This document shows positions 1 to 8,637 of a stretch of 64,000 nucleotides of DNA, in pieces. The stretch's first letter is position 1. Each line of letters starts with the position of its first letter. Below the pieces are notes generated by a model that saw only the letters and a program-made list of their open reading frames with translations, did no database searches and was not told the DNA's origin. The stretch is from Schaedlerella arabinosiphila (GTDB lineage Bacteria > Bacillota > Clostridia > Lachnospirales > Lachnospiraceae): assembly GCF_003885045.1 (NCBI RefSeq), contig NZ_RHJS01000002.1, forward strand, positions 4,705,302 to 4,769,301, written 5' to 3'. The position numbers were made by a program, and so were the translations under genes.

Positions 1-292
1 GTATAAAATAAGTCGCCAACTCTTTTGCATTATCCAAGGTATAAACAGCATTACCATCTGAATCGTACAAGGTCATGTCCAAATTTCCGCTGATAACATT
101 CGATTCAAAAACAAACTTTATCCTATTGCCTGCTTCTCCTACGAAAGAAATGTCAGATGATGCGGTGACTTGCTTTGAATACTCATTGCTCATGTTACCT
201 AATACTGTAGGTCGAGTCAGTAGATAAAAGCTGATAATTCCTACTGCCACAACGAGGATAAAACTGATGAGGATGATATATTTCTTTTTCAT
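1..292 (-). CDS. Small membrane-anchored protein, cut by the window edge
   Basis: Ninety-seven codons are open from an ATG at 292 to the window edge, so the C-terminus is missing. An AAGGA ribosome site lies 7-8 bases upstream. The N-terminus is Lys-rich (MKKKY) followed by about 20 hydrophobic residues, which reads as an uncleaved signal anchor or signal peptide. The rest is polar and has a strand-like stretch, SGNLDMTLYDSDGN. No family is recognised. Base composition is AT-richer than the iol operon downstream, and it sits beside a repeat-rich gene-poor stretch, so it may be accessory DNA. The coding call is fairly secure; the function is unknown. Confidence 0.6.
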   Translation of the reverse strand, partial: MKKKYIILISFILVVAVGIISFYLLTRPTVLGNMSNEYSKQVTASSDISFVGEAGNRIKFVFESNVISGNLDMTLYDSDGNAVYTLDNAKELATYFI

Positions 293-817
293 GCCATTAT
301 CCTTTCAAGTCTTAATTTACCAATCTATGGTGAAAGAATTATACCACATCCAATTACGAAAAACAATCCGCCTTATACCTCGTTCCGTCTATCCAAAACC
401 GTCAAGTGACGAGTAGTATTTTTTCGCAAAGGACGCGAAAAAATCTCCACTCTTAAACCCTTGACCGTCTGGATTTTTGCCGTTGTCATTTCGCCGCCGA
501 GAACGGGGAACAGGATTTTACAACCCTGCCCCCGCTTTCGTCCGCTTCATTCTAACGGCAAAATCGTCTGCACTACTGCGGCGGCTGTCGGTAGGTTTTG
601 CGGTGGCGCTGCCCCCGCGCCCCCGACCTCTCCCAAAGAACAGAATGGAATGTTACGCAATAGGGCTTGAAAAGGCTTGATTTTTAAGGCGTTGCAGATG
701 CGAAAATCCACAGGGTAAGGTTTTATACTACCTACCCACACAAACGGCTTCTAACCGTCCACAGGCGTGTTTTGCGCCCCTTTTCCTGCCCGTTTCCCGC
801 TGCGCTGAAAAGTTTTG
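293..817. other. Gene-poor spacer with a GC-rich core
   Basis: No supported gene is seen. Positions 419-443 form a 9-bp AT-rich inverted repeat (TTTTTTCGC/GCGAAAAAA) that could act as a bidirectional terminator. From about 470 to 760 the DNA becomes GC-rich and Pro/Ala/Arg-coding in several frames. Short open frames exist on both strands, but none has a convincing ribosome site or recognisable product. The compositional change suggests DNA of different origin from the flanking AT-rich segments. Confidence 0.5.
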
Positions 818-1012
818 GTTACTATTCACAGCCACTTCACCCACATGCGCAAAAACAGCCGGTAAAGCCGTCTGCCGATGCTGCGCATCTTAATTTTTTG
901 CTTATGTGGGTGAAGTGACTGATTTCAGTCATATAAAAATCACCAAACAGCTTCTTACAAGCTGCGCTTGACGAATCTGTCTGCTGATTTTTATATGGCT
1001 GTGAATAGTAAC
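818..1012. repeat. 195-bp fold-back element with 17-bp perfect terminal inverted repeats
   Basis: The ends, GTTACTATTCACAGCCA (818-834) and its exact complement (996-1012), are perfect inverted repeats. A second pair nests inside: CACTTCACCCACATGCGCAA near 833-852 pairs with 897-917 with two mismatches. A third pair around CATATAAAAATCA pairs 930-942 with 984-996. The termini match the GTTACTGTTCAC ends of the composite element at 26169-26361, which is nearly the same size (193 bp). I read it as the same small mobile family. No ORF lies inside. Confidence 0.7.
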
Positions 1013-1273
1013 AAGTTTTGCGTCAATAACTCAAAAAAGCACTTGACAAAATGCTTCATGGGGGACACCGAAAGACATTGCGTCATTCATAGATCCAGTG
1101 TTTGAAAACAATATCCTGCTGACACAGACGGCAAGACAGCAAAAAGCATTCTTATTTCATGCGGCGCACGATTTGCGCCGTTTGATATTGCGGAATTTCG
1201 ATATATCCAGGCATAAGCGGTATAAGGAATTATCAGATTATGATAAGTTCATGGTATTCATATAGATACGCCG

Positions 1274-1462
1274 ATGGATTATGATACGGATTGGCTTATG
1301 GGCAGCACGGTATTACTCCTTGAAGATGATTCCATTATCTGGATTGATGATGACGGCTGGGACATTCATGATAGAGAGCAGCTGGATGAAGTTAAAAAAC
1401 GTACCACTTGGGTTGAGGCCGGAAGGATTTTATGGGCAATTACAGATGCGGATGATTTTTGA
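1274..1462 (+). CDS. Possible 62-residue acidic protein or gene remnant
   Basis: This short open frame starts at ATG 1274 and contains an acidic stretch, LLLEDDSIIWIDDDGW. There is no clear ribosome site upstream. A second frame beginning near 1440 (MIFEEFSITKEEDAIIV...) follows directly, as if a frameshift had split a longer gene. The segment lies between the fold-back repeat and the broken Nudix gene. It could equally be a decayed fragment. No family is recognised. Confidence 0.25.
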   Translation: MDYDTDWLMGSTVLLLEDDSIIWIDDDGWDIHDREQLDEVKKRTTWVEAGRILWAITDADDF

Positions 1463-1679
1463 AGAGTTTTCTATAACGAAGGAGGAGGATGCCATTATTG
1501 TGAATGCTGTCTATGACAGGATTGAGAAGGCTGAAATCTGGATTCCCTATGGTGAGGTGTTGAAGCACTATAGAAGCATCAAGGTAAAGCTCTGCAGGAG
1601 AATACGCAGCGGAGCAGATGCGGGCGGCAAGATACATAACCAGCATCCAAATCAACGCGTGAAATTTATGAATAGTAAC

Positions 1680-1957
1680 TCTCTGACGGCCAGGGGCGTG
1701 TGGCAGCGCTTGACAAGGTAAGCGGTAACTACCAGGGGACAACATTTCCGGGAGGCCATGTGGAGAGGGATGAGACATTCACAGAGTCTGTCATCCGGGA
1801 AGTCCGTGAAGAAACAGGACTTGTGATTGAGAATCCAAAACTCTGCGGGATTTACCATTGGTTTATGGATGCTGTAGTAGAACTGATTCATGAAGACAGG
1901 TTCAGTGAATGCTATTTGTGGAATGAGGAGGGCTGTTGGAAAAAGAGGCTGCTATAA
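1680..1957 (+). pseudogene. Truncated Nudix hydrolase gene
   Basis: The frame reads LSDGQGRVAALDKVSG and then a complete Nudix box. That box is GHVERDETFTESVIREVREE followed by TGL, matching GX5EX7REUXEEXGU, the Mg-binding catalytic helix of (d)NTP-type pyrophosphatases. The normal N-terminal strand and start are missing. Immediately upstream is a stop within ATGAATAGTAAC (1668-1679), which resembles the GTTACTATTCAC end of the neighbouring fold-back element. The C-terminus ends early, after about 45 residues beyond the box, where homologues continue with two more strands. I infer that insertion of the repeat truncated the 5' end and that the gene is dead, although ATG 1700 could give an 85-residue product. 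Confidence 0.6.
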
Positions 1958-2133
1958 AGGCAATATGAAAAAATAGTAACGTTTGGGACGAATCTTAGAT
2001 TTCTCATTGGAAAACCTGCCGGAGGCCCGCTTTTTGCAGGTATGCTTGCTGAATATTTGAAAGAAAAATGGAGCCTGTAAGTTACTGACAGCCCTTTGCT
2101 GATCTGGGATATATACAATGATAAGTATAACAC

Positions 2134-2164
2134 AAAAAAGCATGCGATATTCGCGTGCTTTTTT
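2134..2164 (+). terminator. Hairpin terminator upstream of the iol operon
   Basis: AAAAAAGCATGCG pairs with CGCGTGCTTTTTT across a 5-6 base loop with one G-T wobble, and the 3' arm ends in a T run. It is symmetrical enough to act on both strands. It separates the broken Nudix region from the iol promoter. Confidence 0.6.
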
Positions 2165-2293
2165 GCGTGTGTAAAAAATAACGGCACTGGAAAGAAATGA
2201 GTACAGTTCCACGCTTTGATTGTGCGTTTTACACAAAAACACAACCACAAAATTGTGCATATTGCGGGAAATAAAAAATTTAAGCAATAGCCC

Positions 2294-2322
2294 TTGAAAA
2301 AATACTGTCGGCGTGCTAATAT
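2294..2322 (+). promoter_or_regulatory. Sigma-A promoter of the iol operon
   Basis: TTGAAA (2294-2299) and TAATAT (2317-2322) are separated by exactly 17 bases, 80 bases before the iolC start. Upstream, 2220-2265 holds repeated TGTG/CACA words (TGTGCG, ACACAAAAACACAACCACAA, TTGTGCAT) that could bind a regulator. No iolR-type gene lies in this window. The leader also repeats CACGC words at 2340-2376. Confidence 0.7.
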
Positions 2323-2401
2323 TCAATCACAACATAAAACACGCAATAAAAGCACGCAAAACAAAAACATGCACGCAGGAAAGAAAGTGGAGGATGAGAC
2401 G

Positions 2402-3436
2402 ATGAAATATGTTGAATTTGATTCGGCCAGACCGCTGGATCTGGTATTGCTCGGAAGGGTAGCGATTGATTTCAACCCGGCATACAACGAGCAGGTAAAA
2501 GAGGAGTTCAAGCCCCTGAAAAAGGTACATATGTTTGAGAAGTTTGTAGGCGGGTCGCCTGCGAACATTGCGGTTGGTGTAACACGCCACGGGATGAAGG
2601 CCGGATTTCTGGGCAAGGTATCAGACGACCAGTTCGGGGACTTCGTGACAGAGTATTTCGCGGAACAGGGGATCGACACGTCCCATATCACCCGCTGCAC
2701 CGGCGGGGAAAAACTGGGGCTCACCTTCACGGAAATGCTCTCCCCCAAGGAAAGCAGCATCCTGATGTACCGAAACTGCATTGCAGACCTGCAGCTCCAT
2801 GTGGACGATATCGACGAGGAGTACATCAAAAGCGCAAAAGCGATCCTGATCTCCGGCACGGCGCTGGCGGAAAGCCCATCCCGGGAGGCGGCCATCAAGG
2901 CAGTGATGCTGGCGAAGAAAAATGATACGAAGATCATTTTCGACATTGACTACAGGGAATACAACTGGAAGAACAGCGATGAGATCTCAATCTACTACTC
3001 CATCGTGGCAAAAGAGGCGGACATCATCATGGGCTCCCGGGAGGAATTTGACCTGACGGAAAAATTGATTCGTCCTGGAATGCGGGATGAGGAGAGCGCC
3101 GCATTCTGGCAGGGTTATCACGCCAAGATCGTAGTGATCAAGCACGGAATGAAAGGCTCCACAGCCTACACCTGCGACGGACAGAGCTTCAGCATCAAGC
3201 CCTTCCCGGTGGAAGCGAGAAAAGGCTTCGGCGGCGGTGACGGATACGGTTCCGGATTTTTGTATGGCCTGTATCAGGGATGGGAAGTCATCGACTGCCT
3301 GGAGTTCGGCTCCGCGGAGGCATCCATGATGGTCAGAAGCAACAACTGCTCCGATTCCCTGCCGGGACCGGAAGAGGTACACGCATTTATTAAGGAAGAA
3401 AAAGAAAAGTTCGGCGAAATGATCGCGCGAGTGTAG
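2402..3436 (+). CDS. iolC: 5-dehydro-2-deoxygluconokinase (IolC)
   Basis: A PfkB/ribokinase-family sugar kinase of 344 residues. It phosphorylates 2-deoxy-5-keto-D-gluconate, the fifth step of myo-inositol breakdown, using ATP in the cytoplasm. The N-terminal PfkB signature GGSPANIAVGVTRHG lies near residues 50-64. The C-terminal signature FGGGDGYGSGFLYGL near 275-290 carries the catalytic Asp in the GGGD form usual for IolC. ATG 2402 is chosen because GGAGG lies 8 bases upstream; more distal in-frame starts would fall on or inside the promoter. It is the first gene of the operon, 38 bases before iolD. Identity is secured by sequence and by the neighbours iolD, iolB, iolE and iolG. Confidence 0.95.
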   Translation: MKYVEFDSARPLDLVLLGRVAIDFNPAYNEQVKEEFKPLKKVHMFEKFVGGSPANIAVGVTRHGMKAGFLGKVSDDQFGDFVTEYFAEQGIDTSHITRCTGGEKLGLTFTEMLSPKESSILMYRNCIADLQLHVDDIDEEYIKSAKAILISGTALAESPSREAAIKAVMLAKKNDTKIIFDIDYREYNWKNSDEISIYYSIVAKEADIIMGSREEFDLTEKLIRPGMRDEESAAFWQGYHAKIVVIKHGMKGSTAYTCDGQSFSIKPFPVEARKGFGGGDGYGSGFLYGLYQGWEVIDCLEFGSAEASMMVRSNNCSDSLPGPEEVHAFIKEEKEKFGEMIARV

Positions 3437-3474
3437 ATTTAGTTGAAGAAGAAAGAAAAGGAGATTAGAAACCC

Positions 3475-5406
3475 ATGACTAACACAATCAGATTGACAAC
3501 AGCCCAGGCTATCGTAAAATTTCTGGATAACCAGTATGTGTCCATGGACGGCGAAGAGACAAAATTTGTGGAAGGATTTTTCACAATCTTCGGACATGGG
3601 ATTGCCGTGGGCCTGGGGGAGGCGCTGGACACCAATCCGGGAAGCCTGAAAGTATTCCAGGGAAGAAACGAACAGGGCATGTGCCACGCGGCCATTGCAT
3701 TTGCCAAACAGAGCGGCCGCAGGCGGATCATCCCCTGCGCGTCCTCGGTAGGCCCGGGGGCTGCCAACATGGTAACGGCCTGCGCCACCGCCACCGTAAA
3801 CAACATCCCGCTTCTGGTATTTCCGGCGGACACCTTCGCCTCCCGCCAGCCGGACCCGGTGCTCCAGCAGTTGGAGCAGAGCAGCAGCCTGGCAGTAACG
3901 ACAAACGACGCGTTCCGGCCGGTCTGCAAGTACTGGGATCGGATCACAAGGCCGGAAATGGTCATGACAGCGCTGATCAACGCCATGCGGGTGCTGACAG
4001 ACCCGGCGGAGACCGGGGCGTGCTGCATCGGGCTCTGCCAGGATGTAGAGGGAGAGTCCTACGATTTCCCGGAATATTTCTTCCAGAAACGGGTTCACCG
4101 GATTACAAGACCCGCCGCGGTGGAGGAAGAGATGGAGGATATCCTGTCCGTCATTGAAAATGCAAAGAAGCCGCTGGTGATCGTCGGCGGAGGCGTGCGC
4201 TTTTCGGAAGCAGGAGAAGCGGTGGAGCGGTTCTGTGAGGAATTTAAGCTCCCCTTCGGCGAGACACAGGGAGGAAAGAGCGCATGTAAGTCCAGCCATC
4301 CGTACTGCCTGGGCGGCATCGGCGTGACCGGAACCTATGCGGCAAATGTGATCGCAAAGGATGCGGACGCGGTGATCGCCATCGGAAGCAGGCTGTCCGA
4401 TTTCACCACCAGTTCCAAATGGCTGTATCAAAATCAGGACGTGAAGTTCGTCACCATCAACAACTGCAGATACCATGCTTATAAAATGGACGCGGTGAAG
4501 GCAGTGGGAGATGCGAAGGCCACCGTGGAAGCGCTGTCCGAAAAGCTCCGGGCAAAAGGTTATGTTTCCTCCTATACCGATGAGATTGAAAAGGCGAAGC
4601 GGGCATGGGATGATGAGATGGCGCGGCTGGCAGGCATCCGGTATACGGGAGAGGATTTCGAACCCAACATCAAGGCGCGTGACCCCAGGACCGTTCCGGA
4701 ATTTGTCAGGCTGACCGACGGAAAGATCACACAGACGGCGGCTCTTGCGGCGATCCGCAGGGTGATTGACAAAGAGGCTGTGATCATCACGGCAGGCGGT
4801 TCCCTTCCAAGCTGTATGCAGAGGATGTGGACCACAGACAAGCGGGGCGGATACCACGCGGAATACGGTTATTCCTGTATGGGCTACGAGGTGGCGGCGA
4901 CTCTGGGCGTGAAAATGGCGGAGCCGGACAATGAAGTCTACTGTGTCGTGGGAGATTCCAGCTTCCAGATGCTTCACAGCGAGATCATGACCATCATGCA
5001 GGAGAAGAAAAAAGTCAATATCCTGGTATTTGACAACTGCGGCTTTGGCTGCATCAACAATCTGGAAATGAATCACGGAATCGGAAGCCTTGCTACAGAG
5101 TTCCGCTACACAGACGGACAGAAGCCCTGCGGGGACCTGATCCCGGTGGACTATGCGAAGATCGGGGAAGGCTACGGCCTGAAAACCTATACCTGCCGCA
5201 CCATCCCAGAGCTGGAAGCGGCCCTGGAGGACGCGAAAAAGCAGGAAATTGCGTGCCTGTTTGACCTGAAAGTCATTCCCAAGACCATGACCGACGGGTA
5301 TGAGTCCTGGTGGAACGTAGGTCTGGCAGACGTTTCCGTGAAGGAATCTGTCCGGGAAGCCTGGAAGGGCGTAAAAGAAGGCCGGGAGGAAGCGAGAGTA
5401 TATTAA
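3475..5406 (+). CDS. iolD: 3D-(3,5/4)-trihydroxycyclohexane-1,2-dione hydrolase (IolD)
   Basis: A thiamine diphosphate-dependent enzyme of 643 residues, the usual IolD length. It opens the ring of trihydroxycyclohexane-dione to 5-deoxy-glucuronate. It has the three-domain acetolactate-synthase-like layout: N-terminal pyrimidine-binding domain, central domain (VIVGGGVRFSEAGEA near 240), and C-terminal ThDP/Mg domain with GDSSFQMLHSE near residue 492 followed by the conserved Asn in VFDNCGFGCINN. The start ATG 3475 follows AAGGAG at a somewhat long spacing of about 11 bases. The gene lies between iolC and iolB on the same strand. Large antisense frames over it are composition artefacts. Confidence 0.96.
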   Translation: MTNTIRLTTAQAIVKFLDNQYVSMDGEETKFVEGFFTIFGHGIAVGLGEALDTNPGSLKVFQGRNEQGMCHAAIAFAKQSGRRRIIPCASSVGPGAANMVTACATATVNNIPLLVFPADTFASRQPDPVLQQLEQSSSLAVTTNDAFRPVCKYWDRITRPEMVMTALINAMRVLTDPAETGACCIGLCQDVEGESYDFPEYFFQKRVHRITRPAAVEEEMEDILSVIENAKKPLVIVGGGVRFSEAGEAVERFCEEFKLPFGETQGGKSACKSSHPYCLGGIGVTGTYAANVIAKDADAVIAIGSRLSDFTTSSKWLYQNQDVKFVTINNCRYHAYKMDAVKAVGDAKATVEALSEKLRAKGYVSSYTDEIEKAKRAWDDEMARLAGIRYTGEDFEPNIKARDPRTVPEFVRLTDGKITQTAALAAIRRVIDKEAVIITAGGSLPSCMQRMWTTDKRGGYHAEYGYSCMGYEVAATLGVKMAEPDNEVYCVVGDSSFQMLHSEIMTIMQEKKKVNILVFDNCGFGCINNLEMNHGIGSLATEFRYTDGQKPCGDLIPVDYAKIGEGYGLKTYTCRTIPELEAALEDAKKQEIACLFDLKVIPKTMTDGYESWWNVGLADVSVKESVREAWKGVKEGREEARVY

Positions 5407-5439
5407 AAGAACCAATCCGGAAAGCACAGCCGGATGAAA

Positions 5440-5463
5440 GGAATTGCCGGACTCCGCAATTCC
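5440..5463 (+). promoter_or_regulatory. Intergenic hairpin between iolD and iolB
   Basis: GGAATTGC pairs perfectly with GCAATTCC across an 8-base loop. No T run follows, so a terminator is unlikely. It is the first of four such hairpins between genes of this operon and may stabilise or mark the mRNA for processing. Confidence 0.45.
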
Positions 5464-5488
5464 GGCAGCAAAATGGGAGGTGTTTGAG

Positions 5489-6274
5489 ATGAGCAAAGTA
5501 TTCGGTTATCCGAAATTTGACGAAAACGGCGAGATGATCCTTACCACGTACGACAATGAATATCGTGCTATGATGATGGATATCCGCGTGTATCACATGG
5601 AAGCCGGGGAAACCAGGACATTTTACAGGAAAGGCGAGGAGGCGGCGGTCCTTCTCCTCTCCGGAAGCATCACATTTGCCTGGGAAGGGCAGAAGAAAAC
5701 GGTCAGCCGGAAGGATGTGTTCACGGAAGGGCCTTGGTGCCTGCATGTGTGTCCCTGTGTGGAAATGCAGGTGGAAGCAGGGGAGGAGTCGGAGATCCTG
5801 GTGCAGTGCACGCAAAACGACAGAGAATTTGAAAGCCGTCTGTATGCGCCGGAGGACGCTCCCTGGGGATATTCCAGCGTGGGAAAATTTGGAAATGTGG
5901 CGAAGCGCCGGGTCAATACGATTTTCGACCACGACATCTGCCCGGAATCCAACATGGTATTGGGCGAGGTGCTCAACGACAGGGGAAATTGGTCCGGATA
6001 CCTGCCCCACAGACATCCCCAGCCGGAGACTTACTTTTTCAAGTTCGACCGGCCGGAAGGGTTTGGAGCCAGCTTCATAGGGGATCAGGTGTACAAAAGC
6101 GTGGACAACAGCTTTTCCGCGATTCCGGGCGGAGAGCTCCATCCCCAGGCTGCCGCGCCCGGTTTCCAGATGTATACCTGCTGGATGATCCGCCATCTGG
6201 AGGGCAATCCGTGGCTGCAGACAGACCGCTGCGAGGATGAGCGGTACACCTGGCTGCACGAGGCCGAACTGTAA
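5489..6274 (+). CDS. iolB: 5-deoxy-glucuronate isomerase (IolB)
   Basis: A bicupin metal enzyme of 261 residues that isomerises 5-deoxy-D-glucuronate to 2-deoxy-5-keto-D-gluconate, the substrate of IolC. The second cupin carries the metal-binding cluster HRHPQPETYFFKF near residue 175 and a downstream His in GGELHPQAAAPGFQMY, as expected for IolB. I choose ATG 5489, with GGGAGG 8 bases upstream, over an in-frame TTG at 5444 that lies inside the intergenic hairpin. It follows iolD by 82 bases. The N-terminal half shows the typical ETRTFYRKGEEAAVLLLSG cupin strand pattern. Confidence 0.93.
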   Translation: MSKVFGYPKFDENGEMILTTYDNEYRAMMMDIRVYHMEAGETRTFYRKGEEAAVLLLSGSITFAWEGQKKTVSRKDVFTEGPWCLHVCPCVEMQVEAGEESEILVQCTQNDREFESRLYAPEDAPWGYSSVGKFGNVAKRRVNTIFDHDICPESNMVLGEVLNDRGNWSGYLPHRHPQPETYFFKFDRPEGFGASFIGDQVYKSVDNSFSAIPGGELHPQAAAPGFQMYTCWMIRHLEGNPWLQTDRCEDERYTWLHEAEL

Positions 6275-6284
6275 GAAGGAGTGG

Positions 6285-6345
6285 CTGCTGTTCACGGAGC
6301 CGTGCACCTTGCCCCAAGGCGTCCGGCCGGTGAACTGCAGGGATT
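6285..6345. repeat. Degenerate GTTAC-type palindrome in the iolB-adh gap
   Basis: Within 6275-6456 the DNA reads CTGTTCACGGAGCCGTGCACC and, about 30 bases on, GGCCGGTGAACTGCAG. The TGTTCACGG/CCGGTGAACTG arms and the GCCGTGCAC core resemble the palindromic family that recurs in the window, but the GTTAC/GTAAC ends have decayed (CTGCTG/CTGCAG). The rest of this 182-bp gap has no gene. It contains a short C8 run at 6410-6417. Confidence 0.35.
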
Positions 6346-6456
6346 CAAAGTAATCAAAACGCCGTCAGCGCGCCGGAGGCAGGCTGTCTGTACTGCAGAT
6401 GCCTTCCGCCCCCCCCGCAGGACGGCGCAGCATAAAAAAGACAGGAGAAAAAGATT

Positions 6457-7611
6457 ATGGCAAGAGAATTTATCGTACCGGGCCAGATTATCACCGGGTC
6501 AGGTGCCCTTGACATGGCAGAGCAGTCGCTGGCACAATTAGGAAAAAAGGCCATGCTGGTTACAGATGAAATGATGATCCAGCTCGGAAACTGCGCAAAG
6601 GTGGAGACAGCCCTGAAAAATCAGGGAATCGGTTATACCATTTACTCCGGAATCACGGGAGAGCCCACGGACACCATGATCGAAGCCGGGGTAAAGCAGT
6701 ACCTGGAAGAAGGCTGCGATTTTCTGGTAGCCCTGGGCGGCGGGAGCCCCATTGATTCCATGAAAGCCATCGGCTCTCTGGTAAAGAACGGGGGAAATAT
6801 TTCCGATTATATGGGAAAGGTGATCGACGTTCCCATGCCTCCCATGGCGGCCATTCCCACAACCGCGGGAACCGGCTCCGAAGCGACCCAGTTTACGATC
6901 ATCACAGATACAAAGAAGGACGTCAAGATGCTGCTGAAAGGGAAGGTCCTGATCCCGGATCTGGCGGTCATTGATCCCCAGTTTACCATGACGGCGCCGC
7001 CCAGGATCACGGCGGCAACAGGACTGGACGCACTGTGCCACGCAGTAGAAGCTTATACCTCCAGAAAGTCCCAGGATATGGCGGATACCTTCGCATTATC
7101 CGCGGTAAAACGGATTTTCCGGTATCTTCCGGCAGCCTTCCACGATGGAAAAAATGAGGAGGCCAGGGTGCAGATGTCCATCGCCGCATTGGAAGCAGGG
7201 ATTGCATTTAACAACGCTTCAGTCACGCTGATCCACGGCATGAGCCGTCCCATCGGAGCGCTGTTCCATGTGGCCCACGGCCTGTCCAACGCTATGCTGA
7301 TCCGGGAATGCCTGGGCTTTGCGCTGGAAGGGGCATACGACCGGTTCGGCGCGCTGGGAAGGTGCATCGGGGCGGCATCCGATTCCGACACGGACCAGGA
7401 AGCCAGCGAAAAATTTTTACAGGCCATCGTGAAGCTCACCGAAGAGCTGGAAACGCCCACACTGGAGCAGTATGGTATTGAGAAGGAAGCATTTTTCCAG
7501 GTGATCGGAAAAATGGCCGGCGACGCGATGGAGAGCGGCAGCCCCCAGAACACAAGAAGGGACATAACCCAGGGGGATGTGGAGCAGATGTACAAAAATT
7601 TGTTTCAATAA
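6457..7611 (+). CDS. Iron-containing alcohol dehydrogenase
   Basis: A group III Fe-dependent alcohol dehydrogenase of 384 residues, a normal length. NAD(P) binding is shown by GGGSPIDSMKA near 95-105 and by IPTTAGTGSEATQF near 135-148. Metal ligands are visible in TGLDALCHAVEAY (Asp and His near 191-195), HGMSRP (near 259) and HVAHGLSNAML (near 270). Its place inside the iol operon, together with the absence of iolA, suggests that it handles malonic semialdehyde made by the IolJ aldolase, reducing it to 3-hydroxypropionate and reoxidising NADH. That substrate is inference; the family members use many small aldehydes. The start follows an AGGAG box. Confidence 0.88.
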   Translation: MAREFIVPGQIITGSGALDMAEQSLAQLGKKAMLVTDEMMIQLGNCAKVETALKNQGIGYTIYSGITGEPTDTMIEAGVKQYLEEGCDFLVALGGGSPIDSMKAIGSLVKNGGNISDYMGKVIDVPMPPMAAIPTTAGTGSEATQFTIITDTKKDVKMLLKGKVLIPDLAVIDPQFTMTAPPRITAATGLDALCHAVEAYTSRKSQDMADTFALSAVKRIFRYLPAAFHDGKNEEARVQMSIAALEAGIAFNNASVTLIHGMSRPIGALFHVAHGLSNAMLIRECLGFALEGAYDRFGALGRCIGAASDSDTDQEASEKFLQAIVKLTEELETPTLEQYGIEKEAFFQVIGKMAGDAMESGSPQNTRRDITQGDVEQMYKNLFQ

Positions 7612-7628
7612 AACAGGAGGAAGAAATC

Positions 7629-8528
7629 ATGTTGAATAAAGAGAAAGTAAAGCTGGGGATCGCCCCCATCGCATGGACCAACGATGACATGCCGGATCTT
7701 GGAAAGGAGAACACATTTGAGCAGTGTGTCAGCGAAATGGCGCTGGCGGGATTTACCGGCTCCGAGGTGGGAAACAAGTACCCCAAGGATACGGACGTCC
7801 TGAAAAAGGCGTTGGAGCTGCGGGGAATGGAAATCTGCAACCAGTGGTTTTCCTGTTTCCTGATCACAAAGCCTTTCGAAGAGGTGGAAAAAGAATTTCG
7901 CAGCCAGTTGGAGTATCTCAGGACCATGGGCGCAAAGGTGATCGGAGCTTCCGAGCAGAGCCACAGCGTACAGGGCATGACGGACACCCCGGTATTCGGC
8001 CACAAATATGTAATGAACGACCAGGAGTGGGAAACCTTCTGCAATGGGATGAACCGTCTCGGAAAGATCGCGAAGGAGGAATACGGAATCGCGCTGACCT
8101 TCCATCACCACATGGGAACCGTGGTGCAGGACGAGGCGGAAGTGGACCGCATGATGGAGAACACCGATCCGGAATATGTAAGCCTTCTCTTTGACACGGG
8201 ACATTTCGCGTACTGCGGAGTGGATCCTTTGAAAATGGTGAAAAAATATGCGGACCGGATCAAGCATGTGCATCTCAAGGACATCCGCCGGGAAATGGTG
8301 GACAAGGTAAAGGCGGAGAACTTAAGCTTCCTGGACGGAGTCCGGATGGGAACCTTTACGGTGCCGGGGGACGGCTGCATCGACTTCGACCCCATTTTCA
8401 AGGTGCTGGAAGAGACAGGATATGAAGGGTACATGCTGGTAGAGGCAGAGCAGGACCCGGCAAAGGCGAATCCGCTGGAATACGCAATCAAGGCAAGGAA
8501 ATTTATTGCGGAAAAGACTGGGCTTTAA
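7629..8528 (+). CDS. iolE: Inosose dehydratase (IolE)
   Basis: A TIM-barrel protein of the xylose-isomerase-like/AP-endonuclease-2 superfamily, 299 residues. It removes water from 2-keto-myo-inositol to give trihydroxycyclohexane-dione, feeding IolD. Metal-site motifs are visible: the HHHMGTVVQ strand near residue 158, LLFDTGHFAYCGVDP near 178-195, and KHVHLKDIRRE near 212-222. The start lies 17 bases after the alcohol dehydrogenase stop, behind AGGAGGAAG. Length and motif order match IolE, and the neighbours fix the assignment. Confidence 0.94.
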   Translation: MLNKEKVKLGIAPIAWTNDDMPDLGKENTFEQCVSEMALAGFTGSEVGNKYPKDTDVLKKALELRGMEICNQWFSCFLITKPFEEVEKEFRSQLEYLRTMGAKVIGASEQSHSVQGMTDTPVFGHKYVMNDQEWETFCNGMNRLGKIAKEEYGIALTFHHHMGTVVQDEAEVDRMMENTDPEYVSLLFDTGHFAYCGVDPLKMVKKYADRIKHVHLKDIRREMVDKVKAENLSFLDGVRMGTFTVPGDGCIDFDPIFKVLEETGYEGYMLVEAEQDPAKANPLEYAIKARKFIAEKTGL

Positions 8529-8553
8529 TTCGGCAGTTTAACAGGGATATGCG

Positions 8554-8591
8554 CAGATACAGGAGGGAGGGCAGTACCCATCCTGTATCTG
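8554..8591 (+). promoter_or_regulatory. Intergenic hairpin between iolE and iolG
   Basis: CAGATACAGGA (8554-8564) pairs perfectly with TCCTGTATCTG (8581-8591) around a 16-base loop. It sits in the 109-bp gap before iolG and has no following T run. It is more likely an mRNA stability or processing element than a terminator. Confidence 0.5.
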
Positions 8592-8637
8592 ACACACGAG
8601 AACCAGATCATTTTATATAAATCAAGGAGGAGATATC

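Noticed and set aside
461..741. Short overlapping frames on both strands in the GC-rich upstream region
   Set aside because: No ribosome sites, Pro/Arg/Ala-rich composition and mutually exclusive frames. More likely non-coding GC-rich DNA.
3439..5496. A 685-codon open frame on the minus strand across iolD
   Set aside because: It mirrors iolD exactly, has no domain pattern or ribosome site, and its residue make-up (His, Leu, Arg, Pro-rich) is typical of antisense frames in GC-rich genes.
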